A stretch of DNA of 64,000 bases from Collimonas humicola. GTDB taxonomy: Bacteria > Pseudomonadota > Gammaproteobacteria > Burkholderiales > Burkholderiaceae_D. Of this stretch, positions 57,597 through 64,000 are shown piece by piece; the stretch's first letter is position 1; every line of letters starts with the position of its first letter. The stretch is from NCBI RefSeq assembly GCF_018304945.1, contig NZ_JAGQEE010000008.1, forward strand, positions 62,001-126,000, in the 5' to 3' direction. Below the pieces are notes generated by a model. It had not been told where the DNA came from. It made no database searches and was given only the letters and a program-made list of their open reading frames with translations. A program made the position numbers and the translations under genes.

Positions 57597-58022
57597 ATGG
57601 CATCAATCGTAAAGTGTGCAGGTGGCTGGCGGGTTCAAATTGCAATAAAAGGGAAACGTAAGTCTGGAACCTACGCGACCAAAGCCCAGGCACAAGCATG
57701 GGCTGCTATGCGCGAAACCGAGATTCGCACCGAAGCAGCAACTGGGATGGTCATTGGCAAAACCTGCCGCGATGCCTTCGAGCGATACGAAAAAGAGGTT
57801 TCGCGTACTAAGCGTGGTTTTCGATGGGAAGCCTTACGCCTTTCCGGAATGACCAAAGCCGTCGTTGGAAAAGCCGTCTTCGGCGACGTCAAACTCAACG
57901 AGCTGACGGCCCCAACCGCCCCATCCATGCCTCATCGCCGCGCCTGCGTCGATCTGGGCCGCTTAGTGCGGCCCTTTTATCGTCCTGAATTGTTGCCTTG
58001 GTATGAAAAAGACTTCAGCTAG
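57597..58022 (+). pseudogene. Truncated tyrosine-type site-specific integrase (N-terminal remnant)
   Basis: A 141-residue open frame. Residues 1-60 are the arm-type DNA-binding domain of phage/island integrases (MASIVKCAGGWRVQIAIKGK, YATKAQAQAWAAMRETEIR). Residues about 65-100 begin the core-binding domain (TCRDAFERYEKEVSRTKRGF, LNELTAPT). After that the similarity ends and the catalytic domain with its R-H-R-Y residues is absent; the last 35 residues look like a frame not under selection. It lies 200 bp after the tRNA-Thr gene in the orientation expected for an island integrated at the tRNA 3' end. Confidence 0.8.
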
Positions 58023-58349
58023 AGCCTTTCAATTGCAGTCCCCCCCACGCCTGTGGGCTTCGTTAAATGCGCCGCTTTTAACGCAGTTCGCAAAACCCCC
58101 AAGCCCTAAAGCTACGCGAAGTTCGCGAGGAAACTGACTGTATCAGCGCGACGCAAAATGACGCACTTTTGGACTGAGCCCCACAATTAAGTTCGGAGAG
58201 CGGCAAGACTCAAACGGCCGTTTATACCGACTCGGTCTCAAATTAATTAGATGGCATCTAGTCAGACCATACGTTTGTAAGCCGCCTCGCCCATTCCAGC
58301 AACATAACGTACGGACACGAATTTCCAAACGGCTTGGCTTTGTGTGAAC
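58023..58349. other. 327-bp non-coding gap between integrase remnant and immunity gene
   Basis: No gene, repeat or RNA that I can support. Base composition is mixed and shifts to AT-rich toward the immunity gene. It probably contains the deletion junction that removed the rest of the integrase and the island's left part. Confidence 0.4.
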
Positions 58350-58772
58350 TTACAAGCTTGATAGCCACCGTCTGTGAAAATCTTCCTGATATTTCACAGT
58401 TGTTGGTTTAATGCTGTCATCTGTATCAAATATATTGACAATGTCAGTAGAGAGCGCTTGACGACCATGTTGGTTACGATATGCGAGTAAAGCCAAGCCC
58501 ATCGACTCCTGCATCGGTGAAGGATAAACATTTTCACTTCCACCGAAACAACAAACAAGAATATTGCGCTTCTCCAATATCAATCGTATTCTTCGCAGCG
58601 CATCAAAAAATCCCCTTTCTGAGGATTCATTTAATGTGCAATCTGGAATGCTAAGCATCAGTCGGGCAACGCTATCCCCATTCTCAAGCTCTTCTTCAAA
58701 TCCGACCACCTCCACCAGTTCTTTCAAACCGTTCGCATACAGAATGAGAATATTTTTCCGAAATTGTTCCAT
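58350..58772 (-). CDS. Putative immunity protein of the Rhs ADP-ribosyltransferase toxin
   Basis: A 140-residue soluble acidic protein with no signal peptide. It has an N-terminal helix (MEQFRKNILILYANGLKELV), a GFEEELENGDSVARLMLS strand region, a helix (FFDALRRIRLILEKRNI), CCFGGSENVYPSPMQESMG and a C-terminal VKYQEDFHRRW. I recognise no named immunity family. The basis for the call is position: it begins 12 bp after the toxin stop in the same direction, is small and AT-rich like the toxin tip, and polymorphic toxins are nearly always followed by their immunity gene. The ATG at 58772 has AGGTGG upstream; a GTG four codons earlier also fits. Confidence 0.65.
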   Translation of the reverse strand: MEQFRKNILILYANGLKELVEVVGFEEELENGDSVARLMLSIPDCTLNESSERGFFDALRRIRLILEKRNILVCCFGGSENVYPSPMQESMGLALLAYRNQHGRQALSTDIVNIFDTDDSIKPTTVKYQEDFHRRWLSSL

Positions 58773-58784
58773 TTTTCGCACCAC

Positions 58785-59300
58785 CTATTCGCAACCACAA
58801 TTAGGATTCGGGACATAAGTATTGGATGGTATCCCCTTTATCTGGGGATACGCACCCATTACTTCTCCTCCTGAAATTCCACCAGGCATTGCCATTTCTT
58901 GCTGCTCTGGATAAGGAGATTTCGCACCAAGCGCCCTATTTACGTCAACACCTCTTGGGGAGCAGATCTTGTAAACATAACCATTTTTCCCCGAAAAAGC
59001 TTCTGCAATTCCTTGTGAACGAGATGTCGGAACATAACCACTGTCTGGCGATCCTTGCGCATGTTTAAGCAAATCCATGTTATTCCCCTTAGGACTAAAT
59101 CCAGAATTAAAAACTATATTTGGCGGTTGGCTAGCTCTATCACCTCGATACACAATAAAAGTTTTGCATTCACAATCACCAATACGAGTGTCACCCGCAA
59201 GAGATATCGTAGCTCCCAAAGTACCTAGCATCCGAAGCTGGGCTAACAACCCTGATAAGCTCGGTAGAGAAACTTCAGGCTCCGGATATGTTGTCGCGGA
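58785..59300 (-). other. Cholera-toxin-A-like ADP-ribosyltransferase tip domain with a Q-x-E motif
   Basis: Residues 580-750 of the Rhs protein. It aligns by eye with cholera/heat-labile toxin A: VYRGDRASQPPNI versus YRADSRPPDEI (catalytic Arg, residue 631 here), the GF-PKG and DLLKHAQG stretches, SGYVPTSRS (residues 670-672 PTS where CT has STS), YVYKICSPRGVDVNRALG versus YIYVIATAPNMFNVNDVLG, and SPYPEQQEMAMPGGI versus SPHPDEQEVSALGGI. The catalytic Glu is E714. The position of CT Glu110 is Gln (Q712), giving Q-x-E. In this superfamily Q-x-E enzymes modify residues other than Arg, or nucleic acids, so the target probably differs from cholera toxin. Confidence 0.8.
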
Positions 59301-61037
59301 CAAACCAGTAGCGTCCGTATTGCTCATTGGATTTGCGTTTGTATATGCGTATGTATTAACGCCGCCGCCTAGCCCAATCGGATCAGACTGTACATATCGC
59401 CCCTGCTGCGGATCATAATCCCGGTTGATATTGTAGAAATTATTCGTCTCTTTATCATACAGCTGCCCTGGAAAACGCTGGTTGTACGCGAATGCTCCCA
59501 AACTGCTCGGATTCTCATCCGGCGGTTGCAATCCAAACGGATCGGCATTGTCCCAACGCCATACCATCTGGTTGTCGGTTGCCTGTGTGATCACCCGTGG
59601 CGTGTTGATGTGATCTGCGTAGACATAGTAGATGTTCGTCGCTGTGCTCTGACTTGATCCTGTGCCTGTGGTCGCTTGTTTCAATACTGCGACCGGCAGG
59701 CTACCCAGATACACCGTCTCTTCGATCACTTGTTGATTAGCGTCGTATTCGCCGATCAGATGGCTTGCGCTGTCATACATGTAGCTGTTGCTGCCCGTGG
59801 CAATGATGCTGGTCGGACCTTGCTTTTGCACCCGCTGGTCAATACCGTTGTGGATGTAGGTGACGGTGTTTCCAGCGTTCGTTGCACTGACCATCCTTCC
59901 CCGATCGCTATAGGTATAGCTGATGGTGCTGTCGCTGCTCAGATTCCCTGCTGCATCATAGGTGTTGCTCTTGGCCGGCGTCGGTCCTGTCGTGGCCGTC
60001 AGCTGATTGCTGTTCGCCGCAATCGTATTGGCGTAGCTGCCGCTGCCGAAAGTCGCCTGGGTGCGGTTGCCGTTCTGATCGTACTGGAAGCTCTGGTTGC
60101 TGGTACTGCTGCTACCGGTGACGGAGTTAAGCCGGTCCAGGTTGTCATAGCCGTAGCTTTGGTTGAAGTTGGCAGGTGCGCTATTGCCGGTGCCCGTGCC
60201 GCTGTGGCTAGTCGCTGTGATACGGCTGGCCGCATCGTAGCTGATCGTCCGGTTGGTGCCGTTACTCAAGGCATTGCCCAGCGGGTAGCTGATCACACGA
60301 CCATCCAGGTCAATGCCCCTGGCATAGGTGTTCGTGCTGGTACTGCTGCTATTGCCCCAGGTCCAGGCATTCACAGGACCAAAGGCTTGATAACCGATAC
60401 CGGTCAATAAAGGGATGGTGCTGCCGGTATTGGTGTCACCACCGGTGGTATTGGTCGGATTCAGGGTCAGACTATTGATCCGCCCTGCAGCGTCATAACC
60501 GTAGTTGATCCGGTTACCGCTGGGGTAAGTCGTGCTGATCAATTTGCCGGTGGTAGTGCCGCTGCTGCCATAGCCGTAGCTGAGCGTGCTGCTGGCGCCA
60601 GTGCTGCTGAGCGTCTGCACCTTGGTCAGCAAGCGGCCGAAGCCGTCATAGGCATAGGTGGTCTGGCCGGAGCCGTCGACCATCCGAGTCAGGTGACCCT
60701 TGGCGTTCGGGGCGCCGCTGGTACCACCGTCGTATTCAAACTGGGTGGCAGTACCGCTGGCATAGCTGATCTGGGTCAGGCGGTTGAGGGCATCGTAGCT
60801 ATAGGTGGTGGTCTTGCCACGGGCATCGGTACGGGTCTTCAGGTTGCCGGCGGCATCATAGGTTTTACTCGTGCTGCCGGTATCGGGGCTGGTGAGCGCG
60901 TTCTGGTTGCCCAGGCCATCCACGGCATAGCTGGTCACCAGATTTCTCGGATCGGTGACGGTGCTGAGCTGGTCCTGGCCATCATAGGTAAAACTGACGG
61001 TGGGGCTGGTGCCGCCTGCAGCCGGAACCGGTTGCAC
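58785..61037 (-). CDS. Rhs/YD-repeat protein with C-terminal ADP-ribosyltransferase toxin (downstream part of a TAG-interrupted gene)
   Basis: A 750-residue frame from a GTG at 61037. Residues 1-500 are YD repeats (TYDAAGNLKTRTDARGKTTT, YSYDALNRLTQISY and many more). About 500-579 is the Rhs core (RYVQSDPIGLGGGVNTYAYT, ending DATGL at 575-579). Asp552 and Asp575 match the paired Asp of the self-cleaving Rhs core, although the usual DPxGL is DATGL. Residues 580-750 are a different, AT-richer tip with ADP-ribosyltransferase motifs. The frame is contiguous with 61038-61280 except for one TAG codon (61038-61040), so as one gene it would be 831 residues. It may be translated from the GTG or by read-through, or be dead. 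Confidence 0.85.
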   Translation of the reverse strand: MQPVPAAGGTSPTVSFTYDGQDQLSTVTDPRNLVTSYAVDGLGNQNALTSPDTGSTSKTYDAAGNLKTRTDARGKTTTYSYDALNRLTQISYASGTATQFEYDGGTSGAPNAKGHLTRMVDGSGQTTYAYDGFGRLLTKVQTLSSTGASSTLSYGYGSSGTTTGKLISTTYPSGNRINYGYDAAGRINSLTLNPTNTTGGDTNTGSTIPLLTGIGYQAFGPVNAWTWGNSSSTSTNTYARGIDLDGRVISYPLGNALSNGTNRTISYDAASRITATSHSGTGTGNSAPANFNQSYGYDNLDRLNSVTGSSSTSNQSFQYDQNGNRTQATFGSGSYANTIAANSNQLTATTGPTPAKSNTYDAAGNLSSDSTISYTYSDRGRMVSATNAGNTVTYIHNGIDQRVQKQGPTSIIATGSNSYMYDSASHLIGEYDANQQVIEETVYLGSLPVAVLKQATTGTGSSQSTATNIYYVYADHINTPRVITQATDNQMVWRWDNADPFGLQPPDENPSSLGAFAYNQRFPGQLYDKETNNFYNINRDYDPQQGRYVQSDPIGLGGGVNTYAYTNANPMSNTDATGLSATTYPEPEVSLPSLSGLLAQLRMLGTLGATISLAGDTRIGDCECKTFIVYRGDRASQPPNIVFNSGFSPKGNNMDLLKHAQGSPDSGYVPTSRSQGIAEAFSGKNGYVYKICSPRGVDVNRALGAKSPYPEQQEMAMPGGISGGEVMGAYPQIKGIPSNTYVPNPNCGCE

Positions 61038-61280
61038 CTACTGGATCAGGCGTCCCAGCGGATCGTAGCTTTGGGTGGTGATGTTCCCCAGGGGATCGGT
61101 GATCTTGGTTCGATTGCCCATGGCATCGTATTCATAGCTGGTGGTCGTGTTCTGGACCGCTTGCGCCAGGGCTGCCGTGCCATTCACACTGCCCATCAGC
61201 GGACTATAGGCCAGCGTGAACAGTACCGCGCTGACCAGAGTCTTGATACTCGCTTGTTTCCCCATTAAACGCCCTCTCAT
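61038..61280 (-). pseudogene. N-terminal fragment of the split Rhs 'B' gene (signal peptide, first YD repeats, then TAG)
   Basis: An 80-residue frame, MRGRLMGKQASIKTLV, then a hydrophobic export signal (SAVLFTLAYSPLMGSVNG) and AAALAQA-type cleavage region TAALAQAVQ, then YEYDAMGNRTKITDPLGNIT and ending DPLGRLIQ before TAG. Next codon is GTG of the 750-residue frame, same phase. In YD-repeat proteins the sequence continues through this point, so the TAG is most simply a CAG-to-TAG change. Its start overlaps the stop of the preceding Rhs gene as ATGA. Confidence 0.8.
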
Positions 61281-61679
61281 TGCACTGCTCCCGTGATTTG
61301 TTGTATTCGATTTAAGGCATCTACTACACGACTGGTCTGACGTGCCAAAGCGCCACTTGGATCTTTGACTTGTTCACTGATCCGGTTACCCATGTTGTCC
61401 AGGGTATAGGCGATGCTGTTGCCGAGACTGTCGGCGATGTTGGTCAGGCGATGGGCGGGGTCATAGGTGTAGCTGACCGTGGAGGTATTGGGCAGCGTGA
61501 CCAGGGTCAATTGGCCGACGCCGTCGTAGCCATACGTGGTGGTTTCTACCGTACCGCCAGACGTCACCGTCTTGCCGGTCAGCCAGCCGCGTGGGCTATA
61601 AGTCAGTGCAGTCGTGGCACCATTGGCATCGGTGATCAGTCCTACCCGGCCGTTGGCGTCGTAGTTCGACAGAGTCGAG
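61265..61679. repeat. Rhs module-end direct repeat, copy 1
   Basis: Repeated at 63586-64000 with a 2321-bp offset; by hand count about 35 mismatches in 415 bp (roughly 91-92 percent identical). It begins 13-18 bp past the stop codon, so the shared segment includes the ATGA junction and the first codons (MRGRL) of the next gene. Confidence 0.85.
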
Positions 61680-63601
61680 ACCTGACCGACCGCATTGGTG
61701 ATCGTGCTCAGGTTGCCGCTACTGTCGTAGGTATAGGAGGTCTTGTCAGCCACATCGGTTCTGGGGCCGGTAGCCGTTAGTATCTGGCCGACGCTGTTAT
61801 AGGTATAGCTCCAGGTGCGTGCAATGCCGACCAATGTTGGCGACAGGCCTTGCGCACCGGTCACATCGCTGGTGGCTTGCACCGTCTTGCTCAGCAGATT
61901 GCCGGAGGTGCCGTAGGCATAGGTCGTCAACAGCTTCGGTTCGGCGATCTGCAATGGCAAACGATAGGTCGCATGCCAAGTCGTCGTTATCGTTCTGGCT
62001 TGTGGCGTACCGGCACCCTCAACCCGACTGGTCTCCAGGTCACGCGTTAAGTCGTAGCTGTAGGTCGTGACGGTGCCGTTGAAATCCGTTTTGCTGGCAA
62101 TATTGCCATGTGTATCGTATGACATCGAGCGTGTGCGCGTGAGATTTCCGCCCGTTTCACTGACCAAGCCAACCTTGGCAATGCCGTTGACGACCTGAGA
62201 CGAATAAGCGCGTGTCGCGCCGCCTGCGTCGGTTGCCGTAGAGCTCGTCAATGTTGGGTAAGTCAGTGTGACTTTTTCAATACCAACTGCATGCTCCGAG
62301 CTGATTGCATTGCCCTGATTGTCATACGACCAAGTAGCAAAACGGCTGCTGTTCTCATCGACGATGCCGGTCAAAGCATGAGGAAAGCGTGAGTCTTCAT
62401 ACAAATACTGACGAGTGCGTGTGTCGGGGTATGTCACCGCTGACAAGTTGCCGTTGCTATCGTAGGTGTAGGTGTAGTTGCCTCCGGCAGGGTCTATCAT
62501 CCCAAGTAAGATGCCCTTACTGCTGTAAGTAAAGGTCAATTGTCGACCGAATGCATCGCTAACACTAGTAGGCATCCCATACACGTTGTTGTATTGCAGG
62601 GTTTGCGTCAGTCCTTCACGATTGGTAATGGAGATCAATTTACCGGCTGTATCGTATTTCTCGGCTTCGTCGTTTTCGTTGAGGTACGTATAACCTGTGA
62701 TGTTATTGTTGCTGTCGATTTGCTGAGTCAAGGATGTAACAGCTTGGCCCACATCAGCCACCCATGCACCATTGGTGAATTTGAAAGTGCGTGCCTTGCC
62801 ATCAGGGCGGTATAACGTTGAGACAAGGGGGGAGTTGGCTCCGGTCACAATCATTAGTGATCTGTCATAGCCCAAGCGCCAACTAGAGTCGATTGTCACG
62901 CTGGAATAGGCACCGACGATGGTTGGTGGCGCGCTCATTGCAAGTGGAGTCCACGTAGTATTGCCGGAGCTGACTGCTGCAGACCCCAATGAAGAACCGG
63001 GATTTGCACCAAAACTGTTATAGATCCGATCGACCAGAATCGGAAATGCGCCTGTGCCAGCGTAGTCACGTTCTATTTGATATTTATTACCGAATAGCGG
63101 GTTGATCGGATTGCCTTCACAGATTGGGCATTGGCCTTTGTTCAAATTTGGGTCTGTGGTTGCTGGTGACGCGTCGCAAGTGGTGGTAGCGTAATTTGGA
63201 ACGCTGCCAGGAGGGCACTGTAATTTTAGTTCAGGAGCTGTAATGAAGTTGTTATAAACAGTTCCATCTGAAAGAGTACAAGTCACACTACAGCTATAAA
63301 CATTCACATTGGGGAAACGCTGAACCACCCCTGCGAAATGAAATTTAGCTGAGGGTTCATTGTAATAGCAAGAATAGTAACCATCTACGGGAGAACAAGC
63401 AGCACTTGGAGTTGAGTACTGCCCTCCAAAGGTGCTATTCGTCCATGTCGCGACTGGTGCAATGGCTTGTGCATACGTGCCGGTGAAGAACAGCAAAACG
63501 ACAATAAATTGTTTGCATTCGCTTCCTATATCCACATCCCACCTTCGTTCCATTGGTGCACTCTTGATGCCAGGTTGCTTCACTGTTAAACGCCCTCTCA
63601 T
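61277..63601 (-). CDS. Rhs 'A' protein: exported N-terminal Rhs half with DUF6531 and YD repeats
   Basis: A 774-residue protein. A hydrophobic export segment lies at about 29-45 (CKQFIVVLLFFTGTYAQAIA), so it is likely exported whether translation starts at the ATG at 63601 or at MERRW (63553). Residues 50-170 are Cys-rich (CSVTCTLSD, QCPPGSV, GQCPICEGNP), fitting a disulfide-bonded periplasmic or surface domain. Then the DUF6531 start motif GNPINPLFGNKYQIERDY and YD repeats (YDSNGNLSAVTYPDTRTRQ, YSYDLTRDLETSRVEG). It ends QTSRVVDALNRIQQITGAVQ and has no core domain or toxin tip, so the shell is completed by the next gene, whose ATG overlaps its TGA. Confidence 0.85.
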   Translation of the reverse strand: MRGRLTVKQPGIKSAPMERRWDVDIGSECKQFIVVLLFFTGTYAQAIAPVATWTNSTFGGQYSTPSAACSPVDGYYSCYYNEPSAKFHFAGVVQRFPNVNVYSCSVTCTLSDGTVYNNFITAPELKLQCPPGSVPNYATTTCDASPATTDPNLNKGQCPICEGNPINPLFGNKYQIERDYAGTGAFPILVDRIYNSFGANPGSSLGSAAVSSGNTTWTPLAMSAPPTIVGAYSSVTIDSSWRLGYDRSLMIVTGANSPLVSTLYRPDGKARTFKFTNGAWVADVGQAVTSLTQQIDSNNNITGYTYLNENDEAEKYDTAGKLISITNREGLTQTLQYNNVYGMPTSVSDAFGRQLTFTYSSKGILLGMIDPAGGNYTYTYDSNGNLSAVTYPDTRTRQYLYEDSRFPHALTGIVDENSSRFATWSYDNQGNAISSEHAVGIEKVTLTYPTLTSSTATDAGGATRAYSSQVVNGIAKVGLVSETGGNLTRTRSMSYDTHGNIASKTDFNGTVTTYSYDLTRDLETSRVEGAGTPQARTITTTWHATYRLPLQIAEPKLLTTYAYGTSGNLLSKTVQATSDVTGAQGLSPTLVGIARTWSYTYNSVGQILTATGPRTDVADKTSYTYDSSGNLSTITNAVGQVSTLSNYDANGRVGLITDANGATTALTYSPRGWLTGKTVTSGGTVETTTYGYDGVGQLTLVTLPNTSTVSYTYDPAHRLTNIADSLGNSIAYTLDNMGNRISEQVKDPSGALARQTSRVVDALNRIQQITGAVQ

Positions 63602-64000
63602 TGCACTGCTCCCGTGATCTGTTGTATTCGATTTAAGGCATCTACGACACGACTGGTCTGACGTGCCAGGGCGCCGCTTGGATCTTTGACTTGCTCACTG
63701 ATCCGGTTACCCATGTTGTCCAGGGTATAGGCGATACTGTTGCCGAGACTGTCGGCGATGTTGGTCAGGCGATGGGCAGGGTCGTAGGTATAGCTGACGG
63801 TCGATGCGTTCGGTAGCGTGACCAGGGTCAGCTGACCGACGCCGTCGTAACCATAGGTGGTGGTTTCTACCGTACCGCCAGACGTCACCGTCTTGCCAGT
63901 CAGCCAGCCGCGTGGGCTGTAGGTCAGCGCTGTAGTCGCACCATTGGCATCCGTGATCAGCCCTACCCGACCGTTGGCGTCGTAGTTCGACAAGGTCGTC
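63586..64000. repeat. Rhs module-end direct repeat, copy 2 (continues past the edge)
   Basis: Partner of 61265-61679. The repeat probably extends beyond the window, because similarity is still strong at base 64000. Confidence 0.85.
63598..64000 (-). CDS. 3' end of a second Rhs 'A' gene (runs off the right edge)
   Basis: The last 134 codons of another A-type Rhs gene: SNYDANGRVGLITDANGATT, YGYDGVGQLTLVTLPNASTV, ending QTSRVVDALNRIQQITGAVQ. Over the comparable stretch it differs from the A protein at 61277 by a single residue (Ala versus Thr in LPN(A/T)STV), while the DNA differs at about 35 of 415 positions. Its stop overlaps the start of the next A gene as ATGA, the same junction as between A and B. 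Continues beyond the window. Confidence 0.85.
   Translation of the reverse strand, partial: TTLSNYDANGRVGLITDANGATTALTYSPRGWLTGKTVTSGGTVETTTYGYDGVGQLTLVTLPNASTVSYTYDPAHRLTNIADSLGNSIAYTLDNMGNRISEQVKDPSGALARQTSRVVDALNRIQQITGAVQ

Noticed and set aside
59676-60410. A 244-codon plus-strand frame opposite the Rhs repeats
   Set aside because: Repetitive Val/Ala/Gly shadow produced by the YD repeats on the other strand.
58785-63601. The Rhs genes as a type VI secretion effector
   Set aside because: No PAAR or VgrG part or neighbour, and both halves have export signals, which T6SS effectors lack.

Overview
The window looks like a chromosomal segment of a betaproteobacterium of the Oxalobacteraceae, and Collimonas is my best guess. 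Reasons: high-GC coding style, a RutG-type uracil permease, a FadE-type acyl-CoA dehydrogenase, a CadR/CadA pair with a textbook MerR-type promoter, a FeoA/FeoB/small Cys-rich protein operon, and a polyol operon of the type used on fungal sugar alcohols. The genus is an inference; no rRNA gene is present to confirm it.

Layout. 1-12.5 kb is mostly housekeeping: partial rutG, small membrane and cytoplasmic proteins, exonuclease I (sbcB), spermidine acetyltransferase (speG), fadE, an SDR reductase, a YpfJ-type zinc peptidase, and S4 and DUF924 proteins. 11.6-14.5 kb holds a divergent sulfide-detoxification pair: a Blh/persulfide-dioxygenase-like metallo-hydrolase, and a sulfide:quinone oxidoreductase fused to a DUF442 phosphatase/sulfurtransferase-like domain. 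14.5-17.4 kb is a cadA/cadR metal-efflux pair. 17.4-24.1 kb has two LysR regulators flanking an aldo/keto reductase, a DUF885 hydrolase and a membrane diguanylate cyclase.

24.2-39.6 kb is one long leftward polysaccharide cluster of 13 genes. Its distal eight genes have the gene order rmd-gmd-wbpW-wzm-wzt-wbpX-wbpY-wbpZ of the Pseudomonas aeruginosa common polysaccharide antigen (A-band D-rhamnan). Its proximal five (two paralogous glycosyltransferases, two paralogous methyltransferases and an acyltransferase) look like a chain-capping or decoration module. GDP-mannose made by WbpW is converted by Gmd and Rmd to GDP-D-rhamnose, polymerised by WbpX/Y/Z and exported by Wzm/Wzt. An IS5-OrfA-derived gene follows.

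41-44.5 kb has a branched-chain-amino-acid-type binding protein and a second DUF885 hydrolase. 44.7-47.1 kb is a Fur-boxed ferrous iron operon. 47.1-47.6 kb is a gene-free island of nested inverted repeats. 47.6-57.3 kb is a polyol catabolic locus: a SorC-family regulator diverges from an ABC transporter (binding protein, two permeases, ATPase), with an embedded HAD phosphatase, a D-arabitol/mannitol dehydrogenase and a xylulokinase. The likely route is D-arabitol to D-xylulose to xylulose-5-phosphate.

At 57.3 kb a tRNA-Thr(CGU) marks the edge of a foreign region: a truncated tyrosine integrase, then a leftward array of split, apparently Sec-exported Rhs genes running off the right end. The terminal Rhs protein carries a cholera-toxin-A-like ADP-ribosyltransferase tip with a Q-x-E instead of E-x-E catalytic motif, is followed by a putative immunity gene, and is interrupted by an in-frame TAG. 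The Rhs modules join through the same 4-nt stop/start overlap. Two copies of the 415-bp module end differ at about 35 bases but only one amino acid, so both appear to have been under selection. This is the most unusual part of the window.
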